Shown: positions 29,391 to 40,012 of the stretch, piece by piece
How positions within the stretch are numbered: the first letter of the stretch is position 1
Layout: each line of letters begins with the position of its first letter
DNA from: Brevibacterium senegalense
GTDB lineage: Bacteria > Actinomycetota > Actinomycetes > Actinomycetales > Brevibacteriaceae
DNA length: 64,000 nucleotides
Assembly (NCBI RefSeq): GCF_000285835.1
Contig: NZ_HE978604.1
Span: forward strand, 1 to 64,000
Direction of reading: 5' to 3'
Program-made: the position numbers and the translations under genes
Notes under the pieces: generated by a model
Told to the model about the DNA's origin: nothing
Database searches by the model: none
Seen by the model: only the letters and a program-made list of their open reading frames with translations

Positions 29391-29455
29391 TCCTCCCGGG
29401 GGAGCGATCCTCCTGACGGAGCGGCTCACCACCCAGCACTCCGCGCGCTGCTGCA

Positions 29456-29491
29456 CGGCGGGGCGGGACCAGAACCGGTCCCGCCCCGCCG
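29456..29491 (+). terminator. rplY terminator
   Basis: A perfect 15-bp stem (29456-29470 with 29477-29491) with a six-base loop lies 65 bases after the rplY stop. Confidence 0.8.
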
Positions 29492-29666
29492 CGCGTGTGC
29501 GGGGACCCGTGCCGATGGGCGAGGATGTCCCCGGGGGTGGATGACTCCGGGCGCGGATGCCACCCCGCACGCGCACGCTCCTGCGTGCGCGGAAGCGCGT
29601 GCACAGACAGACCAGACGTCACAGTCAACGCAGGCGTCACGGACGGAAGAGAGGCGGGGGTCCCGC

Positions 29667-30263
29667 ATGGCGGCTGACACGTGGCTGGTCGTGGGCCTGG
29701 GCAATCCCGGGTCCCGGTACGAGGCGACCCGGCACAACATCGGATACCTCGTCGTCGACGAGCTGCTGCAGCGCACCAGCGGGCGGCTGGCACGGACGAA
29801 GGCGCGCGCGCAGGCGGCGACCGTCCGGATGCCCGGCAGCGGCGGCGTGCCCGGTGCCCGCGCGGTGCTGGTGCGCCCTGCCACCTACATGAACGAATCG
29901 GGCCAGCCCGTGGGTCAGCTGGCGCGCTTCCACTCCGTGGGAGCGGAGACGGTCATCGCGATCCACGACGACGTGGACCTCGATTACGACACGATCCGTC
30001 TCAAGCGGGGCGGCGGCGAGGGCGGCCACAACGGACTGCGCTCGATGACCAGTCATCTGGGCACCCGGGACTACCTGCGCGTGCGCGCGGGGGTGGGCCG
30101 ACCGCCCGGGCGGATGGACACCGCCGACTATGTGCTGGGGCGGTTCACCGCGCAGGAGAGGACGACATTGCCGATCTTCGTGTCCGATCTTGCGGACGCG
30201 GTGGAGGCGCTCATCGCAGACGGTCTCGAGGCGACGCAGCAGCGCTTCCACGCCCCCCGCTGA
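29667..30263 (+). CDS. pth: peptidyl-tRNA hydrolase
   Basis: The 198-residue enzyme recycles peptidyl-tRNAs. Characteristic sequence: LVVGLGNPGSRYEATRHNIGYLVVDEL with the catalytic His in TRHNIG, RPATYMNESGQPVG, IAIHDDVDLDYDTIRLKRGGGEGGHNGLRS and DYLRVRAGVGRPPG. Length is normal. The ATG at 29667 fits the family N-terminus, although only a weak G-rich ribosome site precedes it. Its last 53 bases overlap the convergent rhomboid gene. Confidence 0.96.
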   Translation: MAADTWLVVGLGNPGSRYEATRHNIGYLVVDELLQRTSGRLARTKARAQAATVRMPGSGGVPGARAVLVRPATYMNESGQPVGQLARFHSVGAETVIAIHDDVDLDYDTIRLKRGGGEGGHNGLRSMTSHLGTRDYLRVRAGVGRPPGRMDTADYVLGRFTAQERTTLPIFVSDLADAVEALIADGLEATQQRFHAPR

Positions 30264-30870
30264 GGTCCGAGCGGGGGCGGGTGAGGAGGGCGGCTGCCGT
30301 CCCGCCCAGGGCGCCGAAGAGGTGGCCCTGCCACGAGATGCCCACGTGCACGGGCAGCACGCCCACCAGCATCGATCCTCCGTACACGGAGAACACCGCC
30401 AGTGCGATGACGGCGTAGAGGATCCGGTGGCCCATGCTGCGGGCCGTGAAGACGCGGACCATGAGATACGCGAAGTAGCCGAACACCAGGCCCGACGCGC
30501 CCACGGTCACCGTTCCCGGCAGCGCGAGGAACCAGGGGCCGATCCCACCCACGGCGGTCGCGATCGCCGTGACGGTCCAGAAGCGGCGGGCGCCCTCCGC
30601 CGCGACGAGGCAGCCCAGGATCAGGAACGGGATCGAGTTCGAGATGAGGTGCGCCCACGTCGAGTGCAGCAGGGGCGCCAGGACGATCCCGGGCAGATGG
30701 GTGAGGTCCCACGCGCGGATGCCCAGCGATTCGAAGCGACCGGGCAGCAGCAGGTCCGCGAACTCGACGACCCACATGAGGGCGAGCAGGACGAGCGGGG
30801 GACCGAAGCGGGCGGCGTACGGGGTGCGCGGGGCTGCGGGACGGGACGACATGGCCCGAGTATCCGTCAT
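30211..30870 (-). CDS. rhomboid family intramembrane protein
   Basis: The 219-residue polytopic membrane protein has the rhomboid serine-protease motif GASGLVFGYFAYLMVR (GxSG) and the catalytic His in WQGHLFGALGG, with the early HLISNS/WAHLISN block. Rhomboids cleave membrane proteins within the bilayer; the substrate is unknown. The ATG at 30870 overlaps the upstream stop (ATGA), which favours it over an ATG at 30852. Its 3' end overlaps pth by 53 bases. The last residues form a disordered, basic tail. Confidence 0.88.
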   Translation of the reverse strand: MTDTRAMSSRPAAPRTPYAARFGPPLVLLALMWVVEFADLLLPGRFESLGIRAWDLTHLPGIVLAPLLHSTWAHLISNSIPFLILGCLVAAEGARRFWTVTAIATAVGGIGPWFLALPGTVTVGASGLVFGYFAYLMVRVFTARSMGHRILYAVIALAVFSVYGGSMLVGVLPVHVGISWQGHLFGALGGTAAALLTRPRSDLSGGRGSAAASPRDRLR

Positions 30871-31415
30871 GAAGCTGGGGGAACGGTCCGCGCGGACGGC
30901 CATCGGCCCCACACGACAGCGCAGAACCCGCCCGCGACGAGGCAGGCGGCGGTGAGCGCCGCGCACGTGATCCACGGTGTGGGCTCTGCGACGAGCATGC
31001 CGCCTGTGGGCGTGCCGTCCGGCATCTGCCCGTCCCACATGAGAAGCGGGGGAGTCCTCACCAGGCCGCCCCAGAGCAGAGCTGTGGTGGCCCCTGCCAG
31101 CAGGGAGAGCAGGCCCCATGCGCGGGAGACGGGGAACCACTGCGCCCCCACGACCGCCGACGCCACGAGCAGCCACACCAGCAGGGAGGGGCCGTCGATG
31201 CTGTCCGACCCCATGTCGCCCAGGGCATTGAGCCGGATCTCGTGACTGCTCGAGTCCCGGGGCGCCTCCATGACCGGGACGACGGACGCGATGACGTAGG
31301 CTGCGCACGCCACGAGGTGGAGGCCCCGGACCGTCCACCGTCTCCGTCGGCCGGCGCTCGTCGGCTTGACCGCGTCCGCGCGGCGCCCGCCGGGTCTGCT
31401 GTGCGACTGGTCCAT
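30867..31415 (-). CDS. uncharacterised membrane protein, rhomboid operon
   Basis: This 182-residue protein has a basic N-terminal tail (RPGGRRADAV...AGRRRRW) and four hydrophobic helices: LHLVACAAYVIASVVPV, SLLVWLLVASAVVGAQWF, WGLLSLLAGATTALLWGG and AALTAACLVAGGFCAVVWG. I do not recognise a family. The ATG at 31415 is six bases after CACACT, a possible -10 box; the frame upstream is a shadow of mfd's leader. It overlaps the rhomboid start by four bases, so the two are one operon divergent from mfd. Confidence 0.75.
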   Translation of the reverse strand: MDQSHSRPGGRRADAVKPTSAGRRRRWTVRGLHLVACAAYVIASVVPVMEAPRDSSSHEIRLNALGDMGSDSIDGPSLLVWLLVASAVVGAQWFPVSRAWGLLSLLAGATTALLWGGLVRTPPLLMWDGQMPDGTPTGGMLVAEPTPWITCAALTAACLVAGGFCAVVWGRWPSARTVPPAS

Positions 31416-31502
31416 GCCTCCAGTGTGGGGCACGGTCCGCACCGGGGTGCGTCAGCGGTGTGGCAGTCCCGACACCACCGGGCCCGTGTCCGGGCCGCCC
31501 CC

Positions 31503-31508
31503 TAGACT
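31503..31508 (+). promoter_or_regulatory. -10 box of leaderless mfd promoter
   Basis: TAGACT ends seven bases before the mfd GTG, and no Shine-Dalgarno sequence is present. Confidence 0.6.
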
Positions 31509-31515
31509 GGTCCGC

Positions 31516-34500
31516 GTGCTGACTGGATTGAGCTCTGCCCTCACGCTGCCCGCCTTCGACGACGTCCGCCAAGCGGTCGCGGACCCCGCCTCGCCGGGCG
31601 GCACCGTGTCCCTGGTGCGGGGACTGCTGCCGGCGCTCATCGCCCGCACCGCCGCGACGGGCACCGCACTGGTCGTGACGGCGACGACGCGGGAGTCTCA
31701 GGATCTGGCGCGCGCGCTGGAGGACCACCTGCCGGCGGAGTCGATCGCCGTGTTCCCCTCCTGGGAGACGCTGCCGCACGAGCGGCTCTCGCCGCGCTCC
31801 GACACCGTGGGCGAACGCCTCACCGTCCTCCACCGCCTGGCCCACCCGGAGGCGGACGCGGCACAGTCCGGCGGGAGCCCGCTGCGCGTCGTCGTCGCAC
31901 CTGTGCGCGCCGCCCTCCAGCCGCTGGTCAAGGGACTGGGGAACCTGGAGCCGGTCGTGCTGAGCGCGGGTGACCGGATGGACCTGACGCAGCTGGCGGA
32001 GACGCTGTCGGGACTCGCGTACTCGCGCGTCGACATGGTGTCGCGCCGCGGCGAGTACGCGGTGCGCGGCGGCATCATCGACATCTTCCCGCCCACGGCG
32101 GACACTGCGCTGCGACTCGAGTTCTTCGACGACGAGGTCGAGGAGATCCGCCCGTTCGCGGTCGCGGACCAGCGCTCGCACCCCGTGGAGGACGGGCAGC
32201 CCGCACCGGTGCTGCACGCCCCGCCGTGCCGCGAGGTCCTGCTCACCCCCGCGGTCCGCGCACGCGCTGCGGCGCTCGCCGCGACGACACCGGCGGCTGC
32301 GGACATGCTCGAGCGCATCGCGGCGGGCGTCGCGGTCGAGGGCATGGAGTCGCTGGCACCGGTGCTGGCCGACGGCATGGAGCCCCTCGTCGCGGTCATG
32401 CCGGAGCAGACGCGCGTGCTCGTCGTGGAGCCGGAGAAGGTCGCCCGCCGTGCGGAGGACCTGGTCCGCACCTCCGACGAGTTCCTCGCGGCCGCCTGGG
32501 AATCCGCCTCCGACGGTGCGCAGGCCCCCGTGGACCTCTCCGCCGCGAACTTCCGCACCCTCGAGCAGACGCGCGAGGCGGCGGGGATCCTGGGCCACCC
32601 GTGGTGGGAGGTGGGCGGCTTCGCGGTCGACGAGGAACTGGTCGCACCCGGCTCCGAGGACTTCACGGTGCCGGCGCGCGAACCCCGCGGCTACCAGGGA
32701 GACGTGGAGGCGGTGCTGCAGGACGTCCACCGCCTCATCCGCGATGACTGGTCCGTCGTCGTGCTGACGGAGGGCCAGGGGCCGGGTGCGCGCCTCGTCG
32801 AGGTCTTCGCGGACGCCGAGGTCCCGGCCGCGCTGGTCGAGGACCCGGACTTCACCGCCGCGGGCCGCGTCGAGGTCTCGACCGGGGCGGGCTTCGGCGG
32901 CTTCGTCGTCGAGGACCTCAAGCTGGCCGTCCTCACGGAGGCGGATGTGCTGGGGCGCGCCGCGGCGTCCTCCACCCGTGACATGCGCAAGCTGCCCGCA
33001 CGCCGGCGCCGCAACCAGGTCGACCCCCTCAACCTGGCACCCGGCGACCATGTGGTCCACGAGCAGCACGGGGTGGGCCGGTTCGTCGAGATGGTGCAGC
33101 GCACCGCGGGGCGCGGGCGCGACGCCCACACCCGCGAGTACCTCGTCATCGAGTTCGCCCCCTCCAAGCGCGGACACCCGGGTGACCGCCTGTACGTCCC
33201 CTCGGACTCGCTGGACCAGGTCACTCGCTACGTGGGCGGCGAGAATCCCACCCTCAACAAGATGGGCGGCTCCGACTGGGCGAAGACGAAGTCGCGCGCC
33301 CGGAAGGCCGTCAAGGAGATCGCGGGTGAACTGGTCCGCCTGTACTCCGCCCGGCAGGCCACGCAGGGCCACGCCTTCGGACCGGACACGCCCTGGCAGC
33401 GGGAGCTGGAAGACGCGTTCCACTACGTCGAGACCCCGGATCAGCTCACGACGATCGACGAGGTCAAGGCGGACATGATGAAGACGGTCCCCATGGACCG
33501 CCTCATCTGCGGCGACGTGGGGTACGGGAAGACGGAGGTGGCGGTCCGCGCCGCCTTCAAGGCGATCCAGGAGGGCAAGCAGGTCGCGGTCCTGGTGCCC
33601 ACGACCCTGCTGGTCCAGCAGCACTTCGAGACGTTCTCCGAACGGTATGCGGGCTTCCCCGTCACGGTCGCGGCGCTGTCGCGCTTCCAGTCGAAGAAGG
33701 AGTCCGACCGGGTCGTCGCGGGTCTGAAGGACGGCACGATCGACCTGGTGATCGGCACGCACCGACTCCTGTCCGGCGAGATCTCCTTCAAGGACATGGG
33801 TCTCGTCATCATCGACGAGGAGCAGCGGTTCGGCGTCGAGCACAAGGAGACGCTCAAGGCGATGCGGGCGGACGTCGACGTCCTCGCGATGTCCGCGACG
33901 CCCATCCCGCGCACCCTCGAGATGGCGGTCACCGGTATCCGCGAGATGTCGACGCTCGCGACCCCACCGGAGGAGCGGCACCCCGTCCTCACGTACGTGG
34001 GCCGCTACGAGGACCGCCAGGTCGCCGCGGCGGTCCGTCGCGAGCTCATGCGCGAGGGGCAGGTCTTCTACATCCACAACCGGGTCCAGGACATCGAGCG
34101 CGTCGCCGGTCACCTGGCGGAACTGGTGCCGGAGGCGCGCATCGCGATCGCGCACGGCAAGATGGGCGAGAAGCAGCTGGAGCAGGTCATCGTCGACTTC
34201 TGGGAGCGGAAGTTCGACGTCCTCGTCTGCACGACGATCGTGGAGACCGGCATCGACATCGCGAACGCGAACACGCTCATCATCGACCGGGCCGACCGGT
34301 TCGGTCTCTCGCAGCTGCACCAGCTGCGCGGCCGGGTGGGCCGCGGCCGCGAGCGCGCCTACGCCTATTTCCTCTACCCGCCGGACGGCACGCTCACGGA
34401 GACCGCGCACGACCGGCTCAAGACCCTGGCCGAGCACTCCGAGCTGGGCGCCGGCATGCAGGTGGCGATGAAGGACCTGGAGATCCGCGGCGCCGGCAAC

Positions 34501-35091
34501 CTTCTGGGCGGTCAGCAGTCCGGTCACATCGAGGGCGTGGGCTTCGACCTGTACGTCCGGCTGGTGGGCGAAGCGGTCGCGAACTTCCGCGGCGAGGCCC
34601 AGGAGGAGGAGAAGGAGATGCGCATCGAGCTGCCGGTCGACGCGCACATCCCCACCGACTACGTCGACCACGAGCGCCTGCGCCTCGAGGCCTACCGGAA
34701 GCTCGCGGCGGCGACCGGCGAGGAGCAGATCCAGGAGGTCCTCGCCGAGCTCACCGACCGGTACGGCACCCCGCCCGAGGCCGTGGGCGTCCTGGCCGAC
34801 GTCGCCCGGCTGCGCATCCGGGCGCGGGCCTCCGGCATCACGGACATCGTCATCCAGGGGAACTTCATCCGGTTCGGTCCCGTCGAGGACCTGCCGGACT
34901 CGCAGATCGCCCGCCTCAAGCGGATGTACCCCAAGTCGCTCATCAAGCCCGCGGTGCGGTCGATCCTGGTGCCCAAGCCGGTGGGCGGGAACGGCTTCGA
35001 CCGCCACGATGTCGTCGACTCGGAGATCCTCACGTGGGCGCATCAGTTCCTGGAGGCGATCCTCCCGGTCGAGGAGGAGCCTCCGGCGTGA
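31516..35091 (+). CDS. mfd: transcription-repair coupling factor
   Basis: The 1191-residue SF2 translocase removes stalled RNA polymerase and recruits UvrA. In order it has a UvrB-like N-terminal region with MVSRRGEYAVRGGIIDIFPP, a CarD-like polymerase-interaction domain (GDHVVHEQHGVGRFVEM, near residue 508), the RecG-like motor with Walker A GDVGYGKTE (about 666-674), DEEQRFGV (about 765), SATPIPRTL and HQLRGRVGRGRERAYAY, and a C-terminal TRCF domain. The GTG at 31516 is placed by the -10 box. It overlaps mazG by four bases. Confidence 0.96.
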   Translation: MLTGLSSALTLPAFDDVRQAVADPASPGGTVSLVRGLLPALIARTAATGTALVVTATTRESQDLARALEDHLPAESIAVFPSWETLPHERLSPRSDTVGERLTVLHRLAHPEADAAQSGGSPLRVVVAPVRAALQPLVKGLGNLEPVVLSAGDRMDLTQLAETLSGLAYSRVDMVSRRGEYAVRGGIIDIFPPTADTALRLEFFDDEVEEIRPFAVADQRSHPVEDGQPAPVLHAPPCREVLLTPAVRARAAALAATTPAAADMLERIAAGVAVEGMESLAPVLADGMEPLVAVMPEQTRVLVVEPEKVARRAEDLVRTSDEFLAAAWESASDGAQAPVDLSAANFRTLEQTREAAGILGHPWWEVGGFAVDEELVAPGSEDFTVPAREPRGYQGDVEAVLQDVHRLIRDDWSVVVLTEGQGPGARLVEVFADAEVPAALVEDPDFTAAGRVEVSTGAGFGGFVVEDLKLAVLTEADVLGRAAASSTRDMRKLPARRRRNQVDPLNLAPGDHVVHEQHGVGRFVEMVQRTAGRGRDAHTREYLVIEFAPSKRGHPGDRLYVPSDSLDQVTRYVGGENPTLNKMGGSDWAKTKSRARKAVKEIAGELVRLYSARQATQGHAFGPDTPWQRELEDAFHYVETPDQLTTIDEVKADMMKTVPMDRLICGDVGYGKTEVAVRAAFKAIQEGKQVAVLVPTTLLVQQHFETFSERYAGFPVTVAALSRFQSKKESDRVVAGLKDGTIDLVIGTHRLLSGEISFKDMGLVIIDEEQRFGVEHKETLKAMRADVDVLAMSATPIPRTLEMAVTGIREMSTLATPPEERHPVLTYVGRYEDRQVAAAVRRELMREGQVFYIHNRVQDIERVAGHLAELVPEARIAIAHGKMGEKQLEQVIVDFWERKFDVLVCTTIVETGIDIANANTLIIDRADRFGLSQLHQLRGRVGRGRERAYAYFLYPPDGTLTETAHDRLKTLAEHSELGAGMQVAMKDLEIRGAGNLLGGQQSGHIEGVGFDLYVRLVGEAVANFRGEAQEEEKEMRIELPVDAHIPTDYVDHERLRLEAYRKLAAATGEEQIQEVLAELTDRYGTPPEAVGVLADVARLRIRARASGITDIVIQGNFIRFGPVEDLPDSQIARLKRMYPKSLIKPAVRSILVPKPVGGNGFDRHDVVDSEILTWAHQFLEAILPVEEEPPA

Positions 35092-35732
35092 GTGGGCAGG
35101 CGAGCGACGAGCACCCGGCAGGGGACGGACGCGCAGCCGCAGGCGGCGGCGCGGACGGACGTGGCGCGGATGCACGCGGCGCGCCGGGCGGCGGTGCCCT
35201 GCCGGACCCGCGCGATGTGCGGGAGCCGTGGCCGCGGCCGGACACGCGGGACATGAGCGCGGAGACGATGATGGCGTTCATCCGGGCGCGCTGCCCGTGG
35301 GCCGCGGACCACACCCACGCGTCGCTGGCGCCGTACCTCCTGGAGGAGTCCGTCGAGCTCCTGGCCGCGATCGTCGAGGACGATCCCCGGGCGGTCGAGG
35401 CGGAACTGGCGGACGTCCTCTACCAGGTCGTCTTCCACGCGGCACTCCTGGACGACCGGCTGGAGCGCAGTCCCGGCGCCACGTGGGACGCGCTGCAGGA
35501 GCGGCTCGTCGCGAAGTACGTCCGGCGCCACCCGCACGTCTTCGACTCAGAGCATCCGGTGCCGCTGCCGGAGGTGCAGCGCCGGTACCAGGCGGTCAAG
35601 CGGGAGGAGAAGGCGGCCTCGGACGCGGTGCACGAGCCCTCCGCCGCCGCCCACCGGGAGGCGGCGCAGAGGGCGGTGGGGATCCTCGCAGAGATCCGGG
35701 GGACAATGACGGAGCGGAGCCGGACCGACTGA
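35088..35732 (+). CDS. mazG: MazG family nucleoside triphosphate pyrophosphohydrolase
   Basis: The 214-residue protein hydrolyses NTPs to NMPs. After a Gly/Ala/Asp-rich disordered tail of about 55 residues comes FIRARCPWAADHTHASLAPYLLEESVELLAAI with the EExxE metal-binding residues, and AVEAELADVLYQVVFHAALL with ExxD. The usual CPWD begins with CPWA here. Only one MazG domain is present, as in other actinobacterial forms. GTG start overlaps the mfd stop (GTGA) and has a GAGGAGGAG site eight bases upstream. mfd-mazG-eno is the same order as in mycobacteria. Confidence 0.9.
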   Translation: MSGQASDEHPAGDGRAAAGGGADGRGADARGAPGGGALPDPRDVREPWPRPDTRDMSAETMMAFIRARCPWAADHTHASLAPYLLEESVELLAAIVEDDPRAVEAELADVLYQVVFHAALLDDRLERSPGATWDALQERLVAKYVRRHPHVFDSEHPVPLPEVQRRYQAVKREEKAASDAVHEPSAAAHREAAQRAVGILAEIRGTMTERSRTD

Positions 35733-35799
35733 ACCGGTCCCTCCGGACGACTCCGGCCGGGCACGCCCCGGGCCGACCCAGGGACGACGAGGAGCACGC

Positions 35800-37928
<2,129 letters not shown>

Positions 37929-38029
37929 CACGCCGGAACCCACGACAATCCCCGTGAGGCGGGCAGGGGCGCGGCACACTTGAGGTGGCCGTGCCCCTTC
38001 CCCGTCCCGCGGTTCGAGGTGAACAGACG

Positions 38030-38563
38030 ATGAGCAGACGACGAGCCGGCGGTCGCGGGCGTCCCGGCGCGGCGCAGACCGGCGGTCGGCGACCCCAGCG
38101 GGAGGCGCGGGCCGCCCGCGCGGAGGGCGTCTCGCCCGATCTGCTCGACGACACCGCCGCCGGACGCCGCATCTCGTTCCGCACCGCGCTGTTGACCGGC
38201 GCCCTGCTGGTCGTGGCGGGCGGTCTCATCCAGCCGCTGGGCACGGGTCTGCAGCAGATGCAGCAGATCGCCGCGCTGGAGGCGGACATCGAGGCCACCC
38301 GCGGCGAGGTCGACCAGCTGCAGGAGGAGCGCGACCGGCTGGACGACCCCGCCCAGTTGGAGCGCATGGCACGCGAGGACCTGCAGTACGTCAAGGACGG
38401 CGAGCAGGCGTACATCGTCGTCGACGGGTCACAGGACCGCGGCGACGACGCGGACGCGTCGCCGGCCAGCAGCGCCCAGGTCGTTCGCGCACAGCCCTGG
38501 TACATCGAGCTGGCCGATTCGCTGCGCGCGGTCGGCTACGCCAGTGAGGAGAGGACCCGATGA
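38030..38563 (+). CDS. ftsB: FtsB/DivIC septum formation initiator family protein
   Basis: The 177-residue protein has a basic disordered N-terminus, a single transmembrane helix (about 55-77, FRTALLTGALLVVAGGLIQPL), a coiled-coil (about 85-115, LEADIEATRGEVDQLQEERDRL) and the DDPAQLERMAREDLQYVKDGEQAYIVVD block that is diagnostic of FtsB/DivIC. These proteins work with FtsL and FtsQ at the septum. The ATG at 38030 has GAGGTGAA seven bases upstream, so it is preferred over the in-frame GTG-like codons before it. It overlaps DUF501 by four bases. Confidence 0.92.
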   Translation: MSRRRAGGRGRPGAAQTGGRRPQREARAARAEGVSPDLLDDTAAGRRISFRTALLTGALLVVAGGLIQPLGTGLQQMQQIAALEADIEATRGEVDQLQEERDRLDDPAQLERMAREDLQYVKDGEQAYIVVDGSQDRGDDADASPASSAQVVRAQPWYIELADSLRAVGYASEERTR

Positions 38564-39069
38564 TCACCCCGTTCACCGCCGCGGACGAAGAGCGCGTGCG
38601 CGAGCAGCTGGGCCGGGTCCCCCGCGGCGTCGCGGGCGTCGCCGCGCGGACCGCGACCGGTGACCCGCTGGTCGTCGCGACCGTGCCCCGTCTGCCGGAC
38701 GGCACCCCGTTCCCCACGACGTACTACCTGACGCACCCGGACTACGTGGCGGAGGCGTCCCGGCTGGAGGCCGGCGGCGTCATGGCGCAGCTGAGCGAGG
38801 AGCTGGCCCAGGACGAGGAGCTGCAGGCCGCCTACGCCTCCGCCCACCGCGCGTACCTGGCCGACCGCGCCGCGATCGGCGCGCAGGCGGGTCTGGCGGA
38901 GGTCACGGAGATCGACGACTTCTCCGCCGGGGGCATGCCCACCCGCATCAAGTGCCTCCACGCCCTCGTGGGCCACAGTCTGGCGGCCGGCCCGGGGGTG
39001 AACCCCGTGGGCGACCGGGCACTGGCGATGATGAGCGACGTCCCGCCTGCCGTAGGCTTCCACGTATGA
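38560..39069 (+). CDS. DUF501 domain-containing protein
   Basis: The 169-residue protein is of the DUF501 family, conserved in actinobacteria between ftsB and ppx. Landmarks are GRVPRGVAGVAARTATGDPLVV, RLPDGTPFPTTYYLTHPDYV, and the C-terminal GMPTRIKCLHALVGHSLAAGPGVNPVGDRAL. Function is unknown; the conserved Cys-Leu-His and the location next to a polyphosphatase are the only clues. It overlaps both neighbours by four bases (ATGA). Confidence 0.9.
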   Translation: MITPFTAADEERVREQLGRVPRGVAGVAARTATGDPLVVATVPRLPDGTPFPTTYYLTHPDYVAEASRLEAGGVMAQLSEELAQDEELQAAYASAHRAYLADRAAIGAQAGLAEVTEIDDFSAGGMPTRIKCLHALVGHSLAAGPGVNPVGDRALAMMSDVPPAVGFHV

Positions 39070-40010
39070 CGAGAACGGCGGCCTTCGACTGCGGAACGAA
39101 CTCCCTGCGACTCCTCATCGCGGACATCGATGAGGACGGCACGATGACGGAGGTCGACCGCCGGATGCGGATCGTCCGGCTGGGGCAGGGCGTCGACCGG
39201 ACCGGCGCCTTCCACCCGGACGCGCTCGAACGGACCTTCGCCGTCTGCGACGAGTACGCGGAGATCATCGCGCAGCACGCGCCGCAGCGGCAGCGCTTCG
39301 TCGCGACCTCGGCCAGCCGCGACGTGTCGAACCGGGACGCCTTCGTCGACGGGATCCGCGCACGGCTGGGTCTGGAGCCGGAGGTCATCGACGGGGAGGA
39401 GGAGGCGCGCCTGTCGTTCCTGGGCGCGACCGCCGGTGTGCCGGACGCCGCCGCACCGCAGCTGGTCATGGACCTGGGCGGCGGCTCCACGGAGCTGATC
39501 CTGGGCGGCGCGGGCACGGACTCCGCGTACAGCATGAACATCGGCTGCGTCCGCCTCTTCGAGCGCCACCTGGCGACGGATCCGCCCACGGACGCGCAGA
39601 TCGCGGCGCTGCGGGCGGATGTGGACGACGCGTTCTCCGAGGCCGCGCAGCACGTTGACGTGTCCGCCGCCCGCACCCTCGTGGGCGTCGCCGGCACGAT
39701 CACGACAGTCGCCGCCGCGGCACTGGACCTGGACCGGTACGACCGGGACCGGATCCACGGAGCGAGCCTCAGCCCCGCACAGATCGCGCAGACCGCGCAG
39801 CGACTGGTCTCGATGCCGTCCGCCCAGCGCGCGGAGCTGCCCTACATGCATCCCGGCCGCGTCGACGTCATCGCCGCCGGCAGCCTCGTCTTCGCCCGTC
39901 TCGTCGAGCTCATCGACGACGCCGTCACGCGCGCGGGCGGGCGGCTGGACATCCGCGTGAGCGAGTCGGACATCCTGGACGGCATCGCACTGGGCCTCGC
40001 CCGGACCTGA
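39066..40010 (+). CDS. ppx: Ppx/GppA family exopolyphosphatase
   Basis: The 314-residue ASKHA-fold enzyme degrades polyphosphate or pppGpp. Phosphate loop 1 is AFDCGTNSLRLLI; loop 2 is VMDLGGGSTELILG; the switch region FVATSASRDVSNRD and the catalytic Glu in the EEEARLSFLGA block are also present. It is the short form without a C-terminal HD domain. The ATG overlaps the DUF501 stop, and the next gene starts two bases after its stop. The window also encodes a PPK2, so polyphosphate metabolism is represented twice. Confidence 0.93.
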   Translation: MTRTAAFDCGTNSLRLLIADIDEDGTMTEVDRRMRIVRLGQGVDRTGAFHPDALERTFAVCDEYAEIIAQHAPQRQRFVATSASRDVSNRDAFVDGIRARLGLEPEVIDGEEEARLSFLGATAGVPDAAAPQLVMDLGGGSTELILGGAGTDSAYSMNIGCVRLFERHLATDPPTDAQIAALRADVDDAFSEAAQHVDVSAARTLVGVAGTITTVAAAALDLDRYDRDRIHGASLSPAQIAQTAQRLVSMPSAQRAELPYMHPGRVDVIAAGSLVFARLVELIDDAVTRAGGRLDIRVSESDILDGIALGLART

Positions 40011-40012
40011 TC

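Noticed and set aside
30211-35175. Minus-strand open frame of about 1650 codons opposite mfd
   Set aside because: Only its 3' end, the rhomboid, is real; the remainder is antisense to mfd with no domain or start signal.
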